DNA of 34,851 nt. Source: Bacteroidota bacterium (GTDB taxonomy: Bacteria > Bacteroidota > Bacteroidia > NS11-12g > UBA955). This document shows positions 6,676 through 15,338 of the stretch, one piece after another (position 1 is the first letter of the stretch; each line of letters begins with the position of its first letter). The stretch is taken from positions 1 through 34,851 of the forward strand of contig JANXMZ010000079.1 of assembly GCA_025354385.1 (NCBI GenBank), given 5' to 3'. The translations under genes and the position numbers were made by a program. The notes below the pieces were generated by a model. It saw only the letters and a list, made by a program, of their open reading frames with translations, was not told where the DNA came from and did no database searches.

Positions 6676-7830
6676 TCATTCTTCCTGTTTTAATTTTAAA
6701 TTAAATATTTTTTTTACAAATTTGTTTAAAGGATTTGAAATATGCATGGCCGTTATTTTTCCAAACAAGGCCGACAATACTATAATACAAAAATAAAGTA
6801 GCCATATCCAATCACCTTTTAATTCTAATGTTCTGAATATACTCACCATTGCAATTATAGTAAATAGATGAGTAAGGTATATTTCATAACTGTATTGGCC
6901 TAATAATCTAAAAAAAACAATCCGTTTTTTACGCTTATTTGCACTAAATACAAATTGTTTTTGCATCTTGATTAAAATTAAAACTGTGCCAACTGACAAG
7001 ATTGAAATATTTAATCCAATCTGCGTTAATCCAAGGTCATAGACAGTTTTTCTAAAGACCACTATAAAAAGAAAAAGGGTCCAACCTATTAAAGACATTG
7101 CCTTTAAAGCACTAACTCTTATATTGACCCTTTTTGAAACTATTGCACCCATACACCCTATAAGCATGGAGTCGATGTATGCAAAATTATTTCGGTCGCC
7201 CAATTCGCTATCCGAAAACATAAATGTTCGAGCAAAGGGAGAAATAAATAAAAAAACAAGTAATAGGATTGCTAAATTCCACTCTTTAGAGATAACAATG
7301 CATACTATTGGGAAAAATAAATAGAAAATTTCTTCAATGGATAAGGACCATAATATATCCCATGATGCCGGTAAATAACCGACTTGTATTTCCAACCAAT
7401 TGACATGAAAAGTAATTGCAGCAATGAGGGCACGGTTCAGCGATGTTCTTTCCGGATTTATAACAAAACCCGGAACTGCTGCCAAATGAAGAATAGAAAG
7501 AATAATTAATAAGATTACTAGCAACGGTATAATTCGCGCAAATCTCAATGCGTAAAATTCCATAACACTCATATCGGGTAAAACTTTCCATTTTCTAATG
7601 ATGGAATTGGTAATTAAAAAACCAGAAATTACAAAAAACATACAAACGCCATAAAATCCACTCATAAATAAAACTTTGTATACCATTTTAGGCAATAAGC
7701 TACCAATAGTAGTTTCACTAAAAGGAATTTGAATGTTGACATGAAGCAACAAAACGGATAATATGGCAACACCTCTAAGGGCATCAATTCCGCTATTTCT
7801 TTCGTAATTATTTATATTTTCAATTTTCAA
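6676..7830 (-). CDS. Acyltransferase family 3 membrane protein (OafA/YrhL-like)
   Basis: A 384-residue integral membrane protein with about ten hydrophobic segments. Near the N-terminus it has GIDALRGVAILSVLLLH, with the family's conserved Arg19 and His30, and later FFVISGFLIT and SLSIEEIFYLFFP, both hallmarks of acyltransferase 3 proteins. These enzymes move acetyl or other acyl groups to sugars of O-antigen, exopolysaccharide or peptidoglycan at the inner membrane; the acceptor here cannot be told. The start is 10 bp after the receptor gene's stop, so both belong to one operon. A cell-wall substrate would suit the amidase and repressor genes upstream, but that is inference. Confidence 0.9.
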   Translation of the reverse strand: MKIENINNYERNSGIDALRGVAILSVLLLHVNIQIPFSETTIGSLLPKMVYKVLFMSGFYGVCMFFVISGFLITNSIIRKWKVLPDMSVMEFYALRFARIIPLLVILLIILSILHLAAVPGFVINPERTSLNRALIAAITFHVNWLEIQVGYLPASWDILWSLSIEEIFYLFFPIVCIVISKEWNLAILLLVFLFISPFARTFMFSDSELGDRNNFAYIDSMLIGCMGAIVSKRVNIRVSALKAMSLIGWTLFLFIVVFRKTVYDLGLTQIGLNISILSVGTVLILIKMQKQFVFSANKRKKRIVFFRLLGQYSYEIYLTHLFTIIAMVSIFRTLELKGDWIWLLYFCIIVLSALFGKITAMHISNPLNKFVKKIFNLKLKQEE

Positions 7831-7840
7831 AACGATTCAT

Positions 7841-10336
7841 TTAATAAGGTGGTGGATTATTGATGAAATCATTCCTACCTTCATCCTTTTTCTTTTTGAA
7901 TTCAAGTTTTCCCAATTTGCAAGTAAAGCTAATACCGAAGTATCGGTATGGCAATTTGCGAACGCTGTAGGATGAATAATTATCCGTAGACAATGTGGTT
8001 ACTTGCTTTATATATCTGTTAAAGGGATTAGTGGCCGTTAATCCAATACTTGCTTTTTTATTCCAGAATTGTTTCCTACATGCAATAAAATAACTTATGT
8101 ATTGGGGGTTCAGACCCTGAACTGATTTTACTGTGGAAGTGTAATTTCCAAAGGCTTCTATTATAAAATCGCGTGGTAATCGGAGAGAAATATTAATGGT
8201 GCCCCTGTATACGAAACCTAAATCCATATTACCAAAATACATGGAACTGAAAATATAACGGTGTACCGCGCTAAAATTCCCTCTCATATTCAGAGTCTTT
8301 GTAATTGGGTAAGCGAAAGAAATATTGCCACCTGAATTATACCCTGCATCAATATTCCTGCGAATTGAAACAGAAACATTCGTATAGGTAGAATCCCCAA
8401 TGTTGTAGGTAGGATAAAATGTTGTAATGCGCCTCATTTCAAAGGTATTTATCCATTCATTTAAGCCTAAGTAAAGATTGCCCCCGTTGGTAAATGTTTT
8501 GCTATAGCCTATCTCTACATTGTCACTTATCTCATAGTGCAACCCGGGGTTGCCTTTAGAAATATTATGAGGGTCGCTTAAATTGGCAAAGGGGTTTAGC
8601 GATGAGTAATCAGGCCTTTCTATTCTGCGGGTATAAGCCATTTTCATCAGCCGATTTTTTTTAAATTTCCTTGATAAAATAACAGATGGTACAACTATTT
8701 TGTAGGATGGCATATGGGTATTAGGAAAATCGATTGCGATGCCGGTATATTCTGTTCTTGCTCCAACCCTTACATCTAAACGTTTGAATAAAGTGAATGC
8801 GGAAGAAACATAAGCAGCGTTGATTTTCATAATATACTTTAATCGGTTGGATTGTAAAGTGTCGTGTTGAAATAGTTCTGTCTGGGGCTGCAGAAAGCCA
8901 ATGTCAGTGACACTGACAATATGCTGCTGAACATGCTTTACGCCCATTTCAACACTGAAATGTTCACTCACAGGAAGTATATAGTCAATCGAAAAATTCA
9001 GGTTATTGTCTGTTCCTAAATTGTTGCTCACTGTGCCGTTATAAGGCTTAGCTGCTCCTGAATAAATTTGTACCTGCCGATAATTACTGTTAAGTTGACT
9101 ATTACTGGTTATAAGTGCAATAATCAACTCCTCTCCCTTCTTTTTAAATCCTTTTCTATAATTTAGGTTCAAATCCACTGAGGTCACCGAAGAATGATTG
9201 GTAGAGTTGCGATACCCATTTTTTTCAAGCAGAATGGAACCAGAATAATCCATTGTTAACTGCTGTTGGTTAAGTTCATTTAGGCTTTGATTGCCAAGCA
9301 GGTTAGAGGTCACTGATCCGGTAAGGGTATTCCTTTTACTAATACTCCAATCGAACCCTATACCGACATTTAAACCATGCCTCTTGAAATCAGTATAACC
9401 CTGCTGCAACAGATGCGTAGTTGAATGTGCATTAATATCTATTGAAGTCCTATCCTGTGAATTTGGTGTATGAGAATTTAATTGTGCGTTGCCACTAAAA
9501 AAGGTATTGATACCCAAATTATTGTTTCTGAAATTAAGGTTGAGGGTACCCGTTTCAAAGCGGGTACCCGCATTTAAGGCAACATTCCCATCAAACCCTT
9601 TTAATTTATTATCCTTCAGAATAATATTAATGATACCACCGGTTCCCTGAGCGTCATACTTAGCACCCGGGCTGGTTATTGCCTCTATGCTTTTTATCTG
9701 GCTTACAGGAATAGCTGCAAGTGCATCGGCAAGGCTATTGCCGAAAATGCTTGACGGTTTACCATTGATCAGGAAACGAATATTAGACTTACCTTGAAGC
9801 TCAACATTACCATTAATATCAACACTTACCTGTGGCACCTTCCTAAGGATATCAATTGCAGAACCACCTTGTGAAGTGATATCATTCTCTGCATTGTAAA
9901 CTATTTTATCAACCGTATATTCAACCGTATTAGCCTTGGTTTTGGTACTTACTTTTGCCAAAATACATTCAGAACCCACCATTCTAATATTTCCCAAATG
10001 AATGTCGCGATTGACCTTGCTGATTTCAATATCCGAATAAGCCCCGTTTTTATACCCCATAAAATACAATGCAATATTATAGCAACCATCAGGTATATTA
10101 TTGATGGTGAAATTCCCATTGCTGTCTGTAGTTGAACCATTTATTTCGATGTTGCTGTTATCCCGCAACAGGCCAATGCTAACGTATTCTATGGGTAATT
10201 CATTTGTAGAATCAATCACCTTACCCGAAATTTTTCCCTTGCCATGGATTCCTGTAGTCTGAGAAAATATATTTTGAAAAAAAGCAAACAACACTGTTAT
10301 CAGTGATAGTAATAATGGATTTAAAGATCGTTTCAT
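7841..10336 (-). CDS. TonB-dependent-receptor-like outer membrane beta-barrel protein
   Basis: An 831-residue protein with a signal peptide (about residues 1-25, ending near FSQ), a carboxypeptidase-regulatory-like beta-sandwich at about 32-112 (GKVIDSTNELPIEYVSIGLL, then GNFTINNIPDGCYNI), a plug domain at about 125-240 (GSAIDILRKVPQVSVD, QLQ-type repeats, GAKYDAQGTGGIINI), and a long barrel of the 'outer membrane beta-barrel family' (OMP_b-brl_3) to the end. No SusD partner is nearby, so it is not a glycan-uptake pair. In Bacteroidota such proteins often sit with BlaI/M56 regulators, as here. Its cargo is unknown. It begins 137 bp downstream of the M56 gene and may have its own regulatory site. 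Confidence 0.9.
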   Translation of the reverse strand: MKRSLNPLLLSLITVLFAFFQNIFSQTTGIHGKGKISGKVIDSTNELPIEYVSIGLLRDNSNIEINGSTTDSNGNFTINNIPDGCYNIALYFMGYKNGAYSDIEISKVNRDIHLGNIRMVGSECILAKVSTKTKANTVEYTVDKIVYNAENDITSQGGSAIDILRKVPQVSVDINGNVELQGKSNIRFLINGKPSSIFGNSLADALAAIPVSQIKSIEAITSPGAKYDAQGTGGIINIILKDNKLKGFDGNVALNAGTRFETGTLNLNFRNNNLGINTFFSGNAQLNSHTPNSQDRTSIDINAHSTTHLLQQGYTDFKRHGLNVGIGFDWSISKRNTLTGSVTSNLLGNQSLNELNQQQLTMDYSGSILLEKNGYRNSTNHSSVTSVDLNLNYRKGFKKKGEELIIALITSNSQLNSNYRQVQIYSGAAKPYNGTVSNNLGTDNNLNFSIDYILPVSEHFSVEMGVKHVQQHIVSVTDIGFLQPQTELFQHDTLQSNRLKYIMKINAAYVSSAFTLFKRLDVRVGARTEYTGIAIDFPNTHMPSYKIVVPSVILSRKFKKNRLMKMAYTRRIERPDYSSLNPFANLSDPHNISKGNPGLHYEISDNVEIGYSKTFTNGGNLYLGLNEWINTFEMRRITTFYPTYNIGDSTYTNVSVSIRRNIDAGYNSGGNISFAYPITKTLNMRGNFSAVHRYIFSSMYFGNMDLGFVYRGTINISLRLPRDFIIEAFGNYTSTVKSVQGLNPQYISYFIACRKQFWNKKASIGLTATNPFNRYIKQVTTLSTDNYSSYSVRKLPYRYFGISFTCKLGKLEFKKKKDEGRNDFINNPPPY

Positions 10337-10412
10337 TTAAGTTATTTATTATACCTTTATTAAAATTTCACATTTTAAATTTAGTCTTTAGTCACACAAT
10401 TCCTCCTCTGCT

Positions 10413-10431
10413 TTCGGTAAAATTTACCGAA
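10413..10431. promoter_or_regulatory. 19-bp perfect palindrome upstream of the receptor gene
   Basis: TTCGGTAAA-A-TTTACCGAA is a perfect inverted repeat with 9-bp arms. It is flanked by TCACAC (about 10392-10397) and GTGTGA (about 10439-10444), which also pair, giving a nested symmetric structure between the M56-amidase stop and the receptor start. It differs from the AACTA/TAGTT palindromes before the repressor gene. It could be an operator or a transcript hairpin; no T-run follows on the minus strand. Confidence 0.45.
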
Positions 10432-10473
10432 TCAAACAGTGTGATCATTCGCTCCTTGCTAAAGCCGTCCTAA

Positions 10474-11937
10474 TTAAAAATGATTGGTTTTATTATTATA
10501 ATCTACTATACCGGTCAATATGTTCCTACACAATACTTCTCTTAGATTCTCATCGCTTAAAAGGGTAATATTATACGCATCATCTAGGTTGCCGCATTCA
10601 ATAATTAATGCTGGATGCTTATTCCCATTTAGTACATTAGCCATCCTATGATTTACTACTTTAACGGGCACTTTTTGGATCTTCATTTTATTCGCTATAG
10701 CTGATGCCAATATAATACCTTTGCTATAATTACTGCTTTCTGGATTGACCCCTAACTCGTAGCTATTATCATTTAAATTGGAGGCTGGATTTTTCCTTAC
10801 ATGAACAGAAATAAAGATAGCATCTTCGGCTTTGTTGCTTATATTTAACCTTTGCTCCAATGTATAATTTGCATCCACATCTCGTGTTGTAAGTATCCCG
10901 ATATTATATTGCCCAGAAAGGGTCTCAATTTTTTTACAAAGCGCCAATGTAAGATCCTTTTCCAATTGTCCGTAGATACTCTCCCCACCAACATCTTCAC
11001 CTCCATGAGCAGCGTCTAATACCAACACAATTCTCTTTTGCGAACCAATTATTTTCGAATTCTGTGTATTTGAAGACAATAAAAAAATAATTGCAAATAA
11101 AAGGGGAATACTCAGGAATCTGCGCATAAAGCCATAGGTATTTACTGCAGGCTTTGATAGCATTGTAAGTCTTCTGCTAATATTGGATTGAAAGAAAGGA
11201 CTTATGATAGACCCGTTAGAAGAATTTGTTACACTATACAATAACATTTTTGCAAATGTTTCACTATTCCCATCCTTTATGGCATATCTATCTGCAAAGA
11301 ATTCATGTTGCAACCATATTTCCTTTTTGATTAGCCAGTTAAATGGATTTAACCAGCTTGCAGCAAGCATGAGTTGCATAAAGACTTTATCGAGTGTATG
11401 ATGTTGCCTTACATGTGCGAGTTCATGCATTAGTATGCTTATTCCTTCGGGGTTGTCTTGCCGCATTTCTTTTGGCCAAAAAACCATGTTCAGGAATGAA
11501 AATGGTGCGCGTGGATCATCTGTTTTAATTAAAAGGAATCCATCATTTTTTATTTTTACACCTCCCATTTTTAAGTAATGGACCCAAATAAATTTTGCAA
11601 CTAATTTTAATACCATTACGATACCAACAGTATAATAAAGAATAACCAAAAGTAGCTGCCAGTTAAATTGATGGGCAATTGTTTCGCTTGTATGTGTTTC
11701 ATTTGCACCCACAGCACTGACGTCAAGCAAAGGAAAGTCAGGTATTACAGCGGGGAAGACATCGAAAAACTCAAACTTGGCAAACGGGAGCAATAAACTA
11801 AGAAAGGTAGCAGAGAGGAGATAAATCCGTGTAAAGCTATGCATTTTTGTATGCTTTAATACCAATAAATAATATGCCACAAAAACACCTGAGCATGTCA
11901 TGGATTTCAAACTGAAGTTTAAAATAGACTCTATCAT
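10474..11937 (-). CDS. BlaR1-like M56 metallopeptidase fused to an Amidase_3 domain
   Basis: A 487-residue membrane protein. Hydrophobic segments near 7-27, 38-52, 93-118 and 272-289 frame a cytoplasmic M56 protease with the zinc motif HELAH (171-175) and HEFFAD (211-216), as in BlaR1/MecR1. After the last membrane segment comes an N-acetylmuramoyl-L-alanine amidase domain (about 300-480) with all expected residues: DAAHGGED (His311), LEKDLT (Glu326), SVHVR (His379) and IIECGN (Glu447). In BlaR1 the outside domain is a penicillin-binding sensor; here it is replaced by a peptidoglycan amidase. The start codon overlaps the repressor stop in ATGA, so the two are coupled. Likely job: sense wall fragments and cleave the repressor; alternatively, a regulated amidase. 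Confidence 0.88.
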   Translation of the reverse strand: MIESILNFSLKSMTCSGVFVAYYLLVLKHTKMHSFTRIYLLSATFLSLLLPFAKFEFFDVFPAVIPDFPLLDVSAVGANETHTSETIAHQFNWQLLLVILYYTVGIVMVLKLVAKFIWVHYLKMGGVKIKNDGFLLIKTDDPRAPFSFLNMVFWPKEMRQDNPEGISILMHELAHVRQHHTLDKVFMQLMLAASWLNPFNWLIKKEIWLQHEFFADRYAIKDGNSETFAKMLLYSVTNSSNGSIISPFFQSNISRRLTMLSKPAVNTYGFMRRFLSIPLLFAIIFLLSSNTQNSKIIGSQKRIVLVLDAAHGGEDVGGESIYGQLEKDLTLALCKKIETLSGQYNIGILTTRDVDANYTLEQRLNISNKAEDAIFISVHVRKNPASNLNDNSYELGVNPESSNYSKGIILASAIANKMKIQKVPVKVVNHRMANVLNGNKHPALIIECGNLDDAYNITLLSDENLREVLCRNILTGIVDYNNKTNHF

Positions 11938-12296
11938 TTTGAATTATTTTTTAATTGTTTCAGTAATAGTTCCAAATCAGCTACAGAGAGTTTTTTCTTT
12001 TCTACTAAACGTGAAACGGCATTGCTAAATGAGCCTTCAAAATAATCTTTAACTATGTTGGTTAATGAACGCGTGCTATAAGCCTCCTTGGTAACCCCAG
12101 CATGATAGCGATGAAAGCGACCAACTGCTTCTACCCTTACAAATTCTTTAACGGTCAATATTTTAAGGATAGTGGCAACTGTATTTTTATGAGGTTGCGG
12201 TTCAGGCATGCATTCCACCAGTTCCATCAACAAACCACTGCCGTGTTCCCATAACACCATCATTATTTGTTCTTCTGCTTTTGTCAATTTTTTCAT
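11934..12296 (-). CDS. BlaI/MecI-family transcriptional repressor
   Basis: A 120-residue winged-helix repressor of the BlaI/MecI/CopY family. The opening KLTKAEEQIMMVLWEHG, the recognition region HKNTVATILKILTVKEFV and the wing GRFHRYHAGV are typical; the C-terminal helices (about 80-115) form the dimer and carry the site that the partner protease cuts. I place the start at ATG 12296 because the frame upstream only offers a TTG at 12317 that lies in an operator-like palindrome, and because 120 residues is the family norm. The stop overlaps the M56 start. BlaI proteins repress their own operon, which the two adjoining palindromes support. Confidence 0.92.
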   Translation of the reverse strand: MKKLTKAEEQIMMVLWEHGSGLLMELVECMPEPQPHKNTVATILKILTVKEFVRVEAVGRFHRYHAGVTKEAYSTRSLTNIVKDYFEGSFSNAVSRLVEKKKLSVADLELLLKQLKNNSK

Positions 12297-12297
12297 T

Positions 12298-12315
12298 GAA
12301 CTATAAATATAGTTC
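12298..12315. promoter_or_regulatory. Operator palindrome 1 at the repressor start
   Basis: GAACTATA-AA-TATAGTTC is a perfect 8-bp inverted repeat that ends one base before the repressor ATG. It shares AACTA/TAGTT ends with the second palindrome, as expected of paired BlaI sites. Confidence 0.65.
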
Positions 12316-12322
12316 AATATTA

Positions 12323-12338
12323 AACTAAATATTTAGTT
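12323..12338. promoter_or_regulatory. Operator palindrome 2
   Basis: AACTAAATATTTAGTT is a 16-bp perfect palindrome with the same AACTA/TAGTT outer halves. Its centre is 24 bp from that of palindrome 1, a little over two helix turns. A further half-site, AAACTATA, follows at about 12349-12356. Confidence 0.65.
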
Positions 12339-12356
12339 CATTTAAATTAAACTATA

Positions 12357-12777
12357 AAAATAATCACACTTCCAGACTGCAAATATTGTAGAATATTGAA
12401 AATGAGGTAAATAATTTTTAAGCTACAGATCCTTTCAATCCATATTAAAGGGGACTTGAATTGATTTCAGAGACCAACTTTAGATTAAATGGATAGTATC
12501 TCATCCTGTTTTAACAACTAATAGGAGAATTTTAAAACATACCAATCGGTCTGTTTATCACTCTAAATTTGATTTGAATACAAGTTTCTCTCCAATTTTT
12601 GAAAACAAGGTATGAAAAGCTATCCTATTTTAAATTTTACAGAGTGATTGGGTGCTTCATTCTCCACTTGAAAACCATTTAAAAAAAATTTATAAGAATT
12701 AATATAAATTTATTAAAAATTCTTAAGGTTTGACTACCTACAATAATTCTTCAAACATCTACCTCTTATGCCTTTTC
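12357..12777. other. Intergenic region without recognised gene
   Basis: About 420 bp between the repressor operators and the tsf terminator. It is AT-rich, with stop codons in every frame at short intervals. It probably includes the repressor promoter at its left side, but I see no clear TAnnTTTG box, RNA gene or repeat. Confidence 0.5.
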
Positions 12778-12815
12778 CAAAAAAAAATCCCATCAACTTT
12801 TGGCAGATGGGATTT
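12776..12815 (-). terminator. Intrinsic terminator of the rplM-rpsI-rpsB-tsf operon
   Basis: On the minus strand AAATCCCATC and GATGGGATTT form a perfect 10-bp stem around an 11-base loop, followed by a run of about nine T. It lies 22 bp after the tsf stop codon. Confidence 0.9.
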
Positions 12816-12837
12816 TAAAGTATAACTTAAATTTAAA

Positions 12838-13674
12838 TTAGGCGCCTAAGGCAACTCTTTTAAAGCTTTTCACTACTAAACCTGCTTCTGTATCCGTCAG
12901 CATTTTAGCAATGGTTTTAGAACCATCTTTTACAAACTCTTGGTTCATCAAAGTATATTCTTTGTAGAATTTGTTCAATCTACCTAAAGCAATTTTCTCA
13001 GCCATTTCTGCTGGTTTACCTTCTGCAATTGCTTGCTCTTTCCCTACTTCAATTTCTCTGGCGACTGTTTCTTTTGAAACTTCACTTTCGTTCAAAGCAA
13101 TTGGGTTCATAGCGGCAATTTGCATTGCAGTATCTTTACCTGCTGCAAGGTTAGCCTCACTTGGTGCGTTGTTCATTTCTACTAACACGCCCATTCTATT
13201 TCCAGCGTGTATGTATGCTACTACGTTTTCACCAATGATAATCTCGTATTTAGAAACATCTAATTTCTCACCGGTTTTACCCATCAAGTCAATTAAAGTT
13301 TGCTCTAAACTAACACCATTGATAGAAGATGCTTTTAAAGCTTCTAAAGAGGCGGGCTTTTCTGTTAAAGCAAAATTAGCAATGTCATTAGCTGCTTTTA
13401 AGAAGTCGTCGGTTTTAGCCACGAAATCTGTTTCACAATTCAATTCTATGATGATGCCCGTTTTTCTATCACTTGTAGTCAATGCAATTACAGCACCCTC
13501 TTTTGCGGCTCTGTCTGCACGATTCATAGAAATTTTCTGACCTTTTTTTCTTAAAAAATCAATCGCTGCTTCAAAGTCACCATTACTTTCGGTAAGGGCC
13601 TTTTTGCAATCCATCATACCGGCTCCGGTCATTTGACGCAATTTGTTGACGTCTGCTGCACTTATTGTTGACAT
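12838..13674 (-). CDS. tsf: Translation elongation factor Ts
   Basis: EF-Ts exchanges GDP for GTP on EF-Tu. From ATG 13674 the protein has 278 residues and begins with the standard UBA-like domain, STISAADVNKLRQMTGAGMM followed by DCKKALTES. The EF-Tu contact TDFVAKTDDF lies in the core, and the C-terminal coiled region ends in VALGA. The frame is open upstream to 13734, but that would overlap rpsB and add a lysine/asparagine-rich tail foreign to the family; ATG 13683 (three residues longer) is the other possible start. It is the last gene of the ribosomal-protein operon, before a strong terminator. Confidence 0.96.
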   Translation of the reverse strand: MSTISAADVNKLRQMTGAGMMDCKKALTESNGDFEAAIDFLRKKGQKISMNRADRAAKEGAVIALTTSDRKTGIIIELNCETDFVAKTDDFLKAANDIANFALTEKPASLEALKASSINGVSLEQTLIDLMGKTGEKLDVSKYEIIIGENVVAYIHAGNRMGVLVEMNNAPSEANLAAGKDTAMQIAAMNPIALNESEVSKETVAREIEVGKEQAIAEGKPAEMAEKIALGRLNKFYKEYTLMNQEFVKDGSKTIAKMLTDTEAGLVVKSFKRVALGA

Positions 13675-13693
13675 ATTACTCATCTGGATTCTA

Positions 13694-14443
13694 TTATGCT
13701 TCTGCGGTTTCTTTTTCTGATTTTGATTTTTCAATCTCGGCAGAATCTTTGTCTTTCTTTCTTTCAGCCATTCCTTCTTCTATTGCAGCTACGATGTAAT
13801 CAACTACAAATTTGATTGATTTTGAAGAATCGTCGTTACATGGAATAGGAAAATCGATGTTAGTAGGATCGCTATTAGTATCAACCATGGCAATAGTTGG
13901 CATGTTTAATTTCAATGCTTCTGCAACTGCAAGGTGTTCACGTTTTACGTCAACGATAAACAAAGCAGATGGCAAACGAGACATATCAGCAATACCACCT
14001 AGTACTTTAGATAATTTAGCTTTCTCGCGCTCTAACATTAATTTCTCTTTTTTATTGATATTGGCATAAGTACCATCTACAGCCATTTTATCAATGGTTT
14101 GCATTTTTTTGATGGACTTACGCACAGTAGCAAAGTTGGTTAACATACCACCCAACCATCTTTCAACCGCGAACGGCATGGCAGTTTGAGCAGCAGCTTC
14201 CTTAATAATATCTTTTGCTTGTTTTTTAGTGGCTACAAATAAAATTTTGCGACCAGATTTAACCATGCTTTTAATAGCAGAACCTGCTTCTTCTAATTTA
14301 ACTGCAGTTTTGTGTAAATCTATGATATGAATTCCATCTTGCTCCATAAAAATGTATGGTGCCATTTTTGGATTCCATTTGCGGGTAAGGTGTCCGAAAT
14401 GACAACCCGCTTCCAATAATTGTTCTTGTGATACTGAAGACAT
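13694..14443 (-). CDS. rpsB: Small-subunit ribosomal protein S2
   Basis: A 249-residue S2 protein. The N-terminal LLEAGCHFGHLTRKWNPKM, the central FVATKKQAKDII, RWLGGMLTNFATV and the later VDTNSDPTNIDFPIPCNDD segments are the family's strongest signatures. The C-terminal 30 residues are a charged Lys/Glu tail, which varies between species. It starts 12 bp after rpsI and lies 19 bp before tsf, the normal S2-EF-Ts pairing. Confidence 0.97.
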   Translation of the reverse strand: MSSVSQEQLLEAGCHFGHLTRKWNPKMAPYIFMEQDGIHIIDLHKTAVKLEEAGSAIKSMVKSGRKILFVATKKQAKDIIKEAAAQTAMPFAVERWLGGMLTNFATVRKSIKKMQTIDKMAVDGTYANINKKEKLMLEREKAKLSKVLGGIADMSRLPSALFIVDVKREHLAVAEALKLNMPTIAMVDTNSDPTNIDFPIPCNDDSSKSIKFVVDYIVAAIEEGMAERKKDKDSAEIEKSKSEKETAEA

Positions 14444-14455
14444 TTGTAATAAATA

Positions 14456-14842
14456 TTAACGTTTGCTGAATTGAAATCTTTTTCTTGCTTTCTTTTGACC
14501 TGGTTTTTTTCTTTCAACCATTCTGTCATCTCTTGTTAACAATCCCAATGGTTTTAAAGCCAAACGATTTTCTACGTTAATTTCACAAAGAGATTTAGAA
14601 ATGGCCAAACGAATTGCTTCAGCCTGACCTGTAACACCACCGCCATCAACATTAATTTTGATGTCGAATTTACCAACATTGTCGGTAACTTGTAATGGTT
14701 GCATTACTTTGAATTGGTTTACAATTGTAGTGAAATAGGCATCGTATGATTTGTTATTAATCATGATGGCACCAGTTCCCGGTGTCATATAAATACGAGC
14801 AATTGATGTTTTTCTTCTACCTGATGTATTTGTAACTTCCAT
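14456..14842 (-). CDS. rpsI: Small-subunit ribosomal protein S9
   Basis: A 128-residue S9 protein. It carries TSGRRKTSIARIYM at the start, INVDGGGVTGQAEAIRLAIS in the middle, and the tail GQKKARKRFQFSKR, whose last Lys-Arg contacts P-site tRNA in the ribosome. It is 15 bp downstream of rplM, with which it pairs in nearly all bacteria. Confidence 0.97.
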   Translation of the reverse strand: MEVTNTSGRRKTSIARIYMTPGTGAIMINNKSYDAYFTTIVNQFKVMQPLQVTDNVGKFDIKINVDGGGVTGQAEAIRLAISKSLCEINVENRLALKPLGLLTRDDRMVERKKPGQKKARKRFQFSKR

Positions 14843-14857
14843 GTTATTTTGTATGGA

Positions 14858-15307
14858 TTATAATTTAATTTTTAATGGTTTTGGCTGTTGTGCTTCGTGC
14901 GGATGGGTTTCACCTTCATAAACAAACAGATTGGTATACATTCTGCTGCCTAATTTATTTTTTGGCAACATGCCTTTCACAGCTTCTTCAATTAGTTTAA
15001 TTGGCTTTTTATTCACCAAGTCACCAGCGGTGATTCTCTTCTGTCCACCCGGAAAACCTGAGTATGTGATATACTCTTTGGTTGCCAATTTAGTACCGGA
15101 AAGTTTTACTTTTCCTGCATTGATAACAATTACACAATCTCCGTTGTCGGAGTTTGGCGTATAATCAGTTTTATTTTTGCCAATCAGGGCAGCAGCTATC
15201 TGAGTTGATAAACGACCAAGTATTTTATCACTTGCATCTACTACATACCAATTCTTCTGAATGGTTGCTTTATTAGCATAAACGGTTTTGTAACTTATTG
15301 AATCCAC
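14858..15307 (-). CDS. rplM: Large-subunit ribosomal protein L13
   Basis: A 149-residue L13 protein with NWYVVDASDKILGRLSTQIA, DYTPNSDNGDCVIVINA, YSGFPGGQKR and VKGMLPKNKLGSRM segments, all family signatures. The start codon is GTG; it fits the family's usual DxxSYKT opening and lies about 27 bp after the transcription start predicted from the promoter. First gene of the operon rplM-rpsI-rpsB-tsf. Confidence 0.97.
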   Translation of the reverse strand: MDSISYKTVYANKATIQKNWYVVDASDKILGRLSTQIAAALIGKNKTDYTPNSDNGDCVIVINAGKVKLSGTKLATKEYITYSGFPGGQKRITAGDLVNKKPIKLIEEAVKGMLPKNKLGSRMYTNLFVYEGETHPHEAQQPKPLKIKL

Positions 15308-15338
15308 GACTTTATTATGTTGAAAAAATTAAGGGTTG

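Noticed and set aside
7841..10336. SusC-type glycan uptake receptor
   Set aside because: No SusD gene or glycoside hydrolases are nearby, and the barrel resembles the OMP_b-brl_3 type rather than SusC.
12297..12317. Longer repressor start at TTG 12317
   Set aside because: The seven extra codons lie in an operator-like palindrome and are not part of the family; ATG 12296 gives the normal length.
12971..13540. 189-codon plus-strand frame opposite tsf
   Set aside because: It is an antisense shadow of EF-Ts with no family resemblance or own signals.
13675..13734. Longer EF-Ts start at 13734
   Set aside because: It overlaps the rpsB coding end and adds a Lys/Asn/Gln-rich leader not found in EF-Ts.
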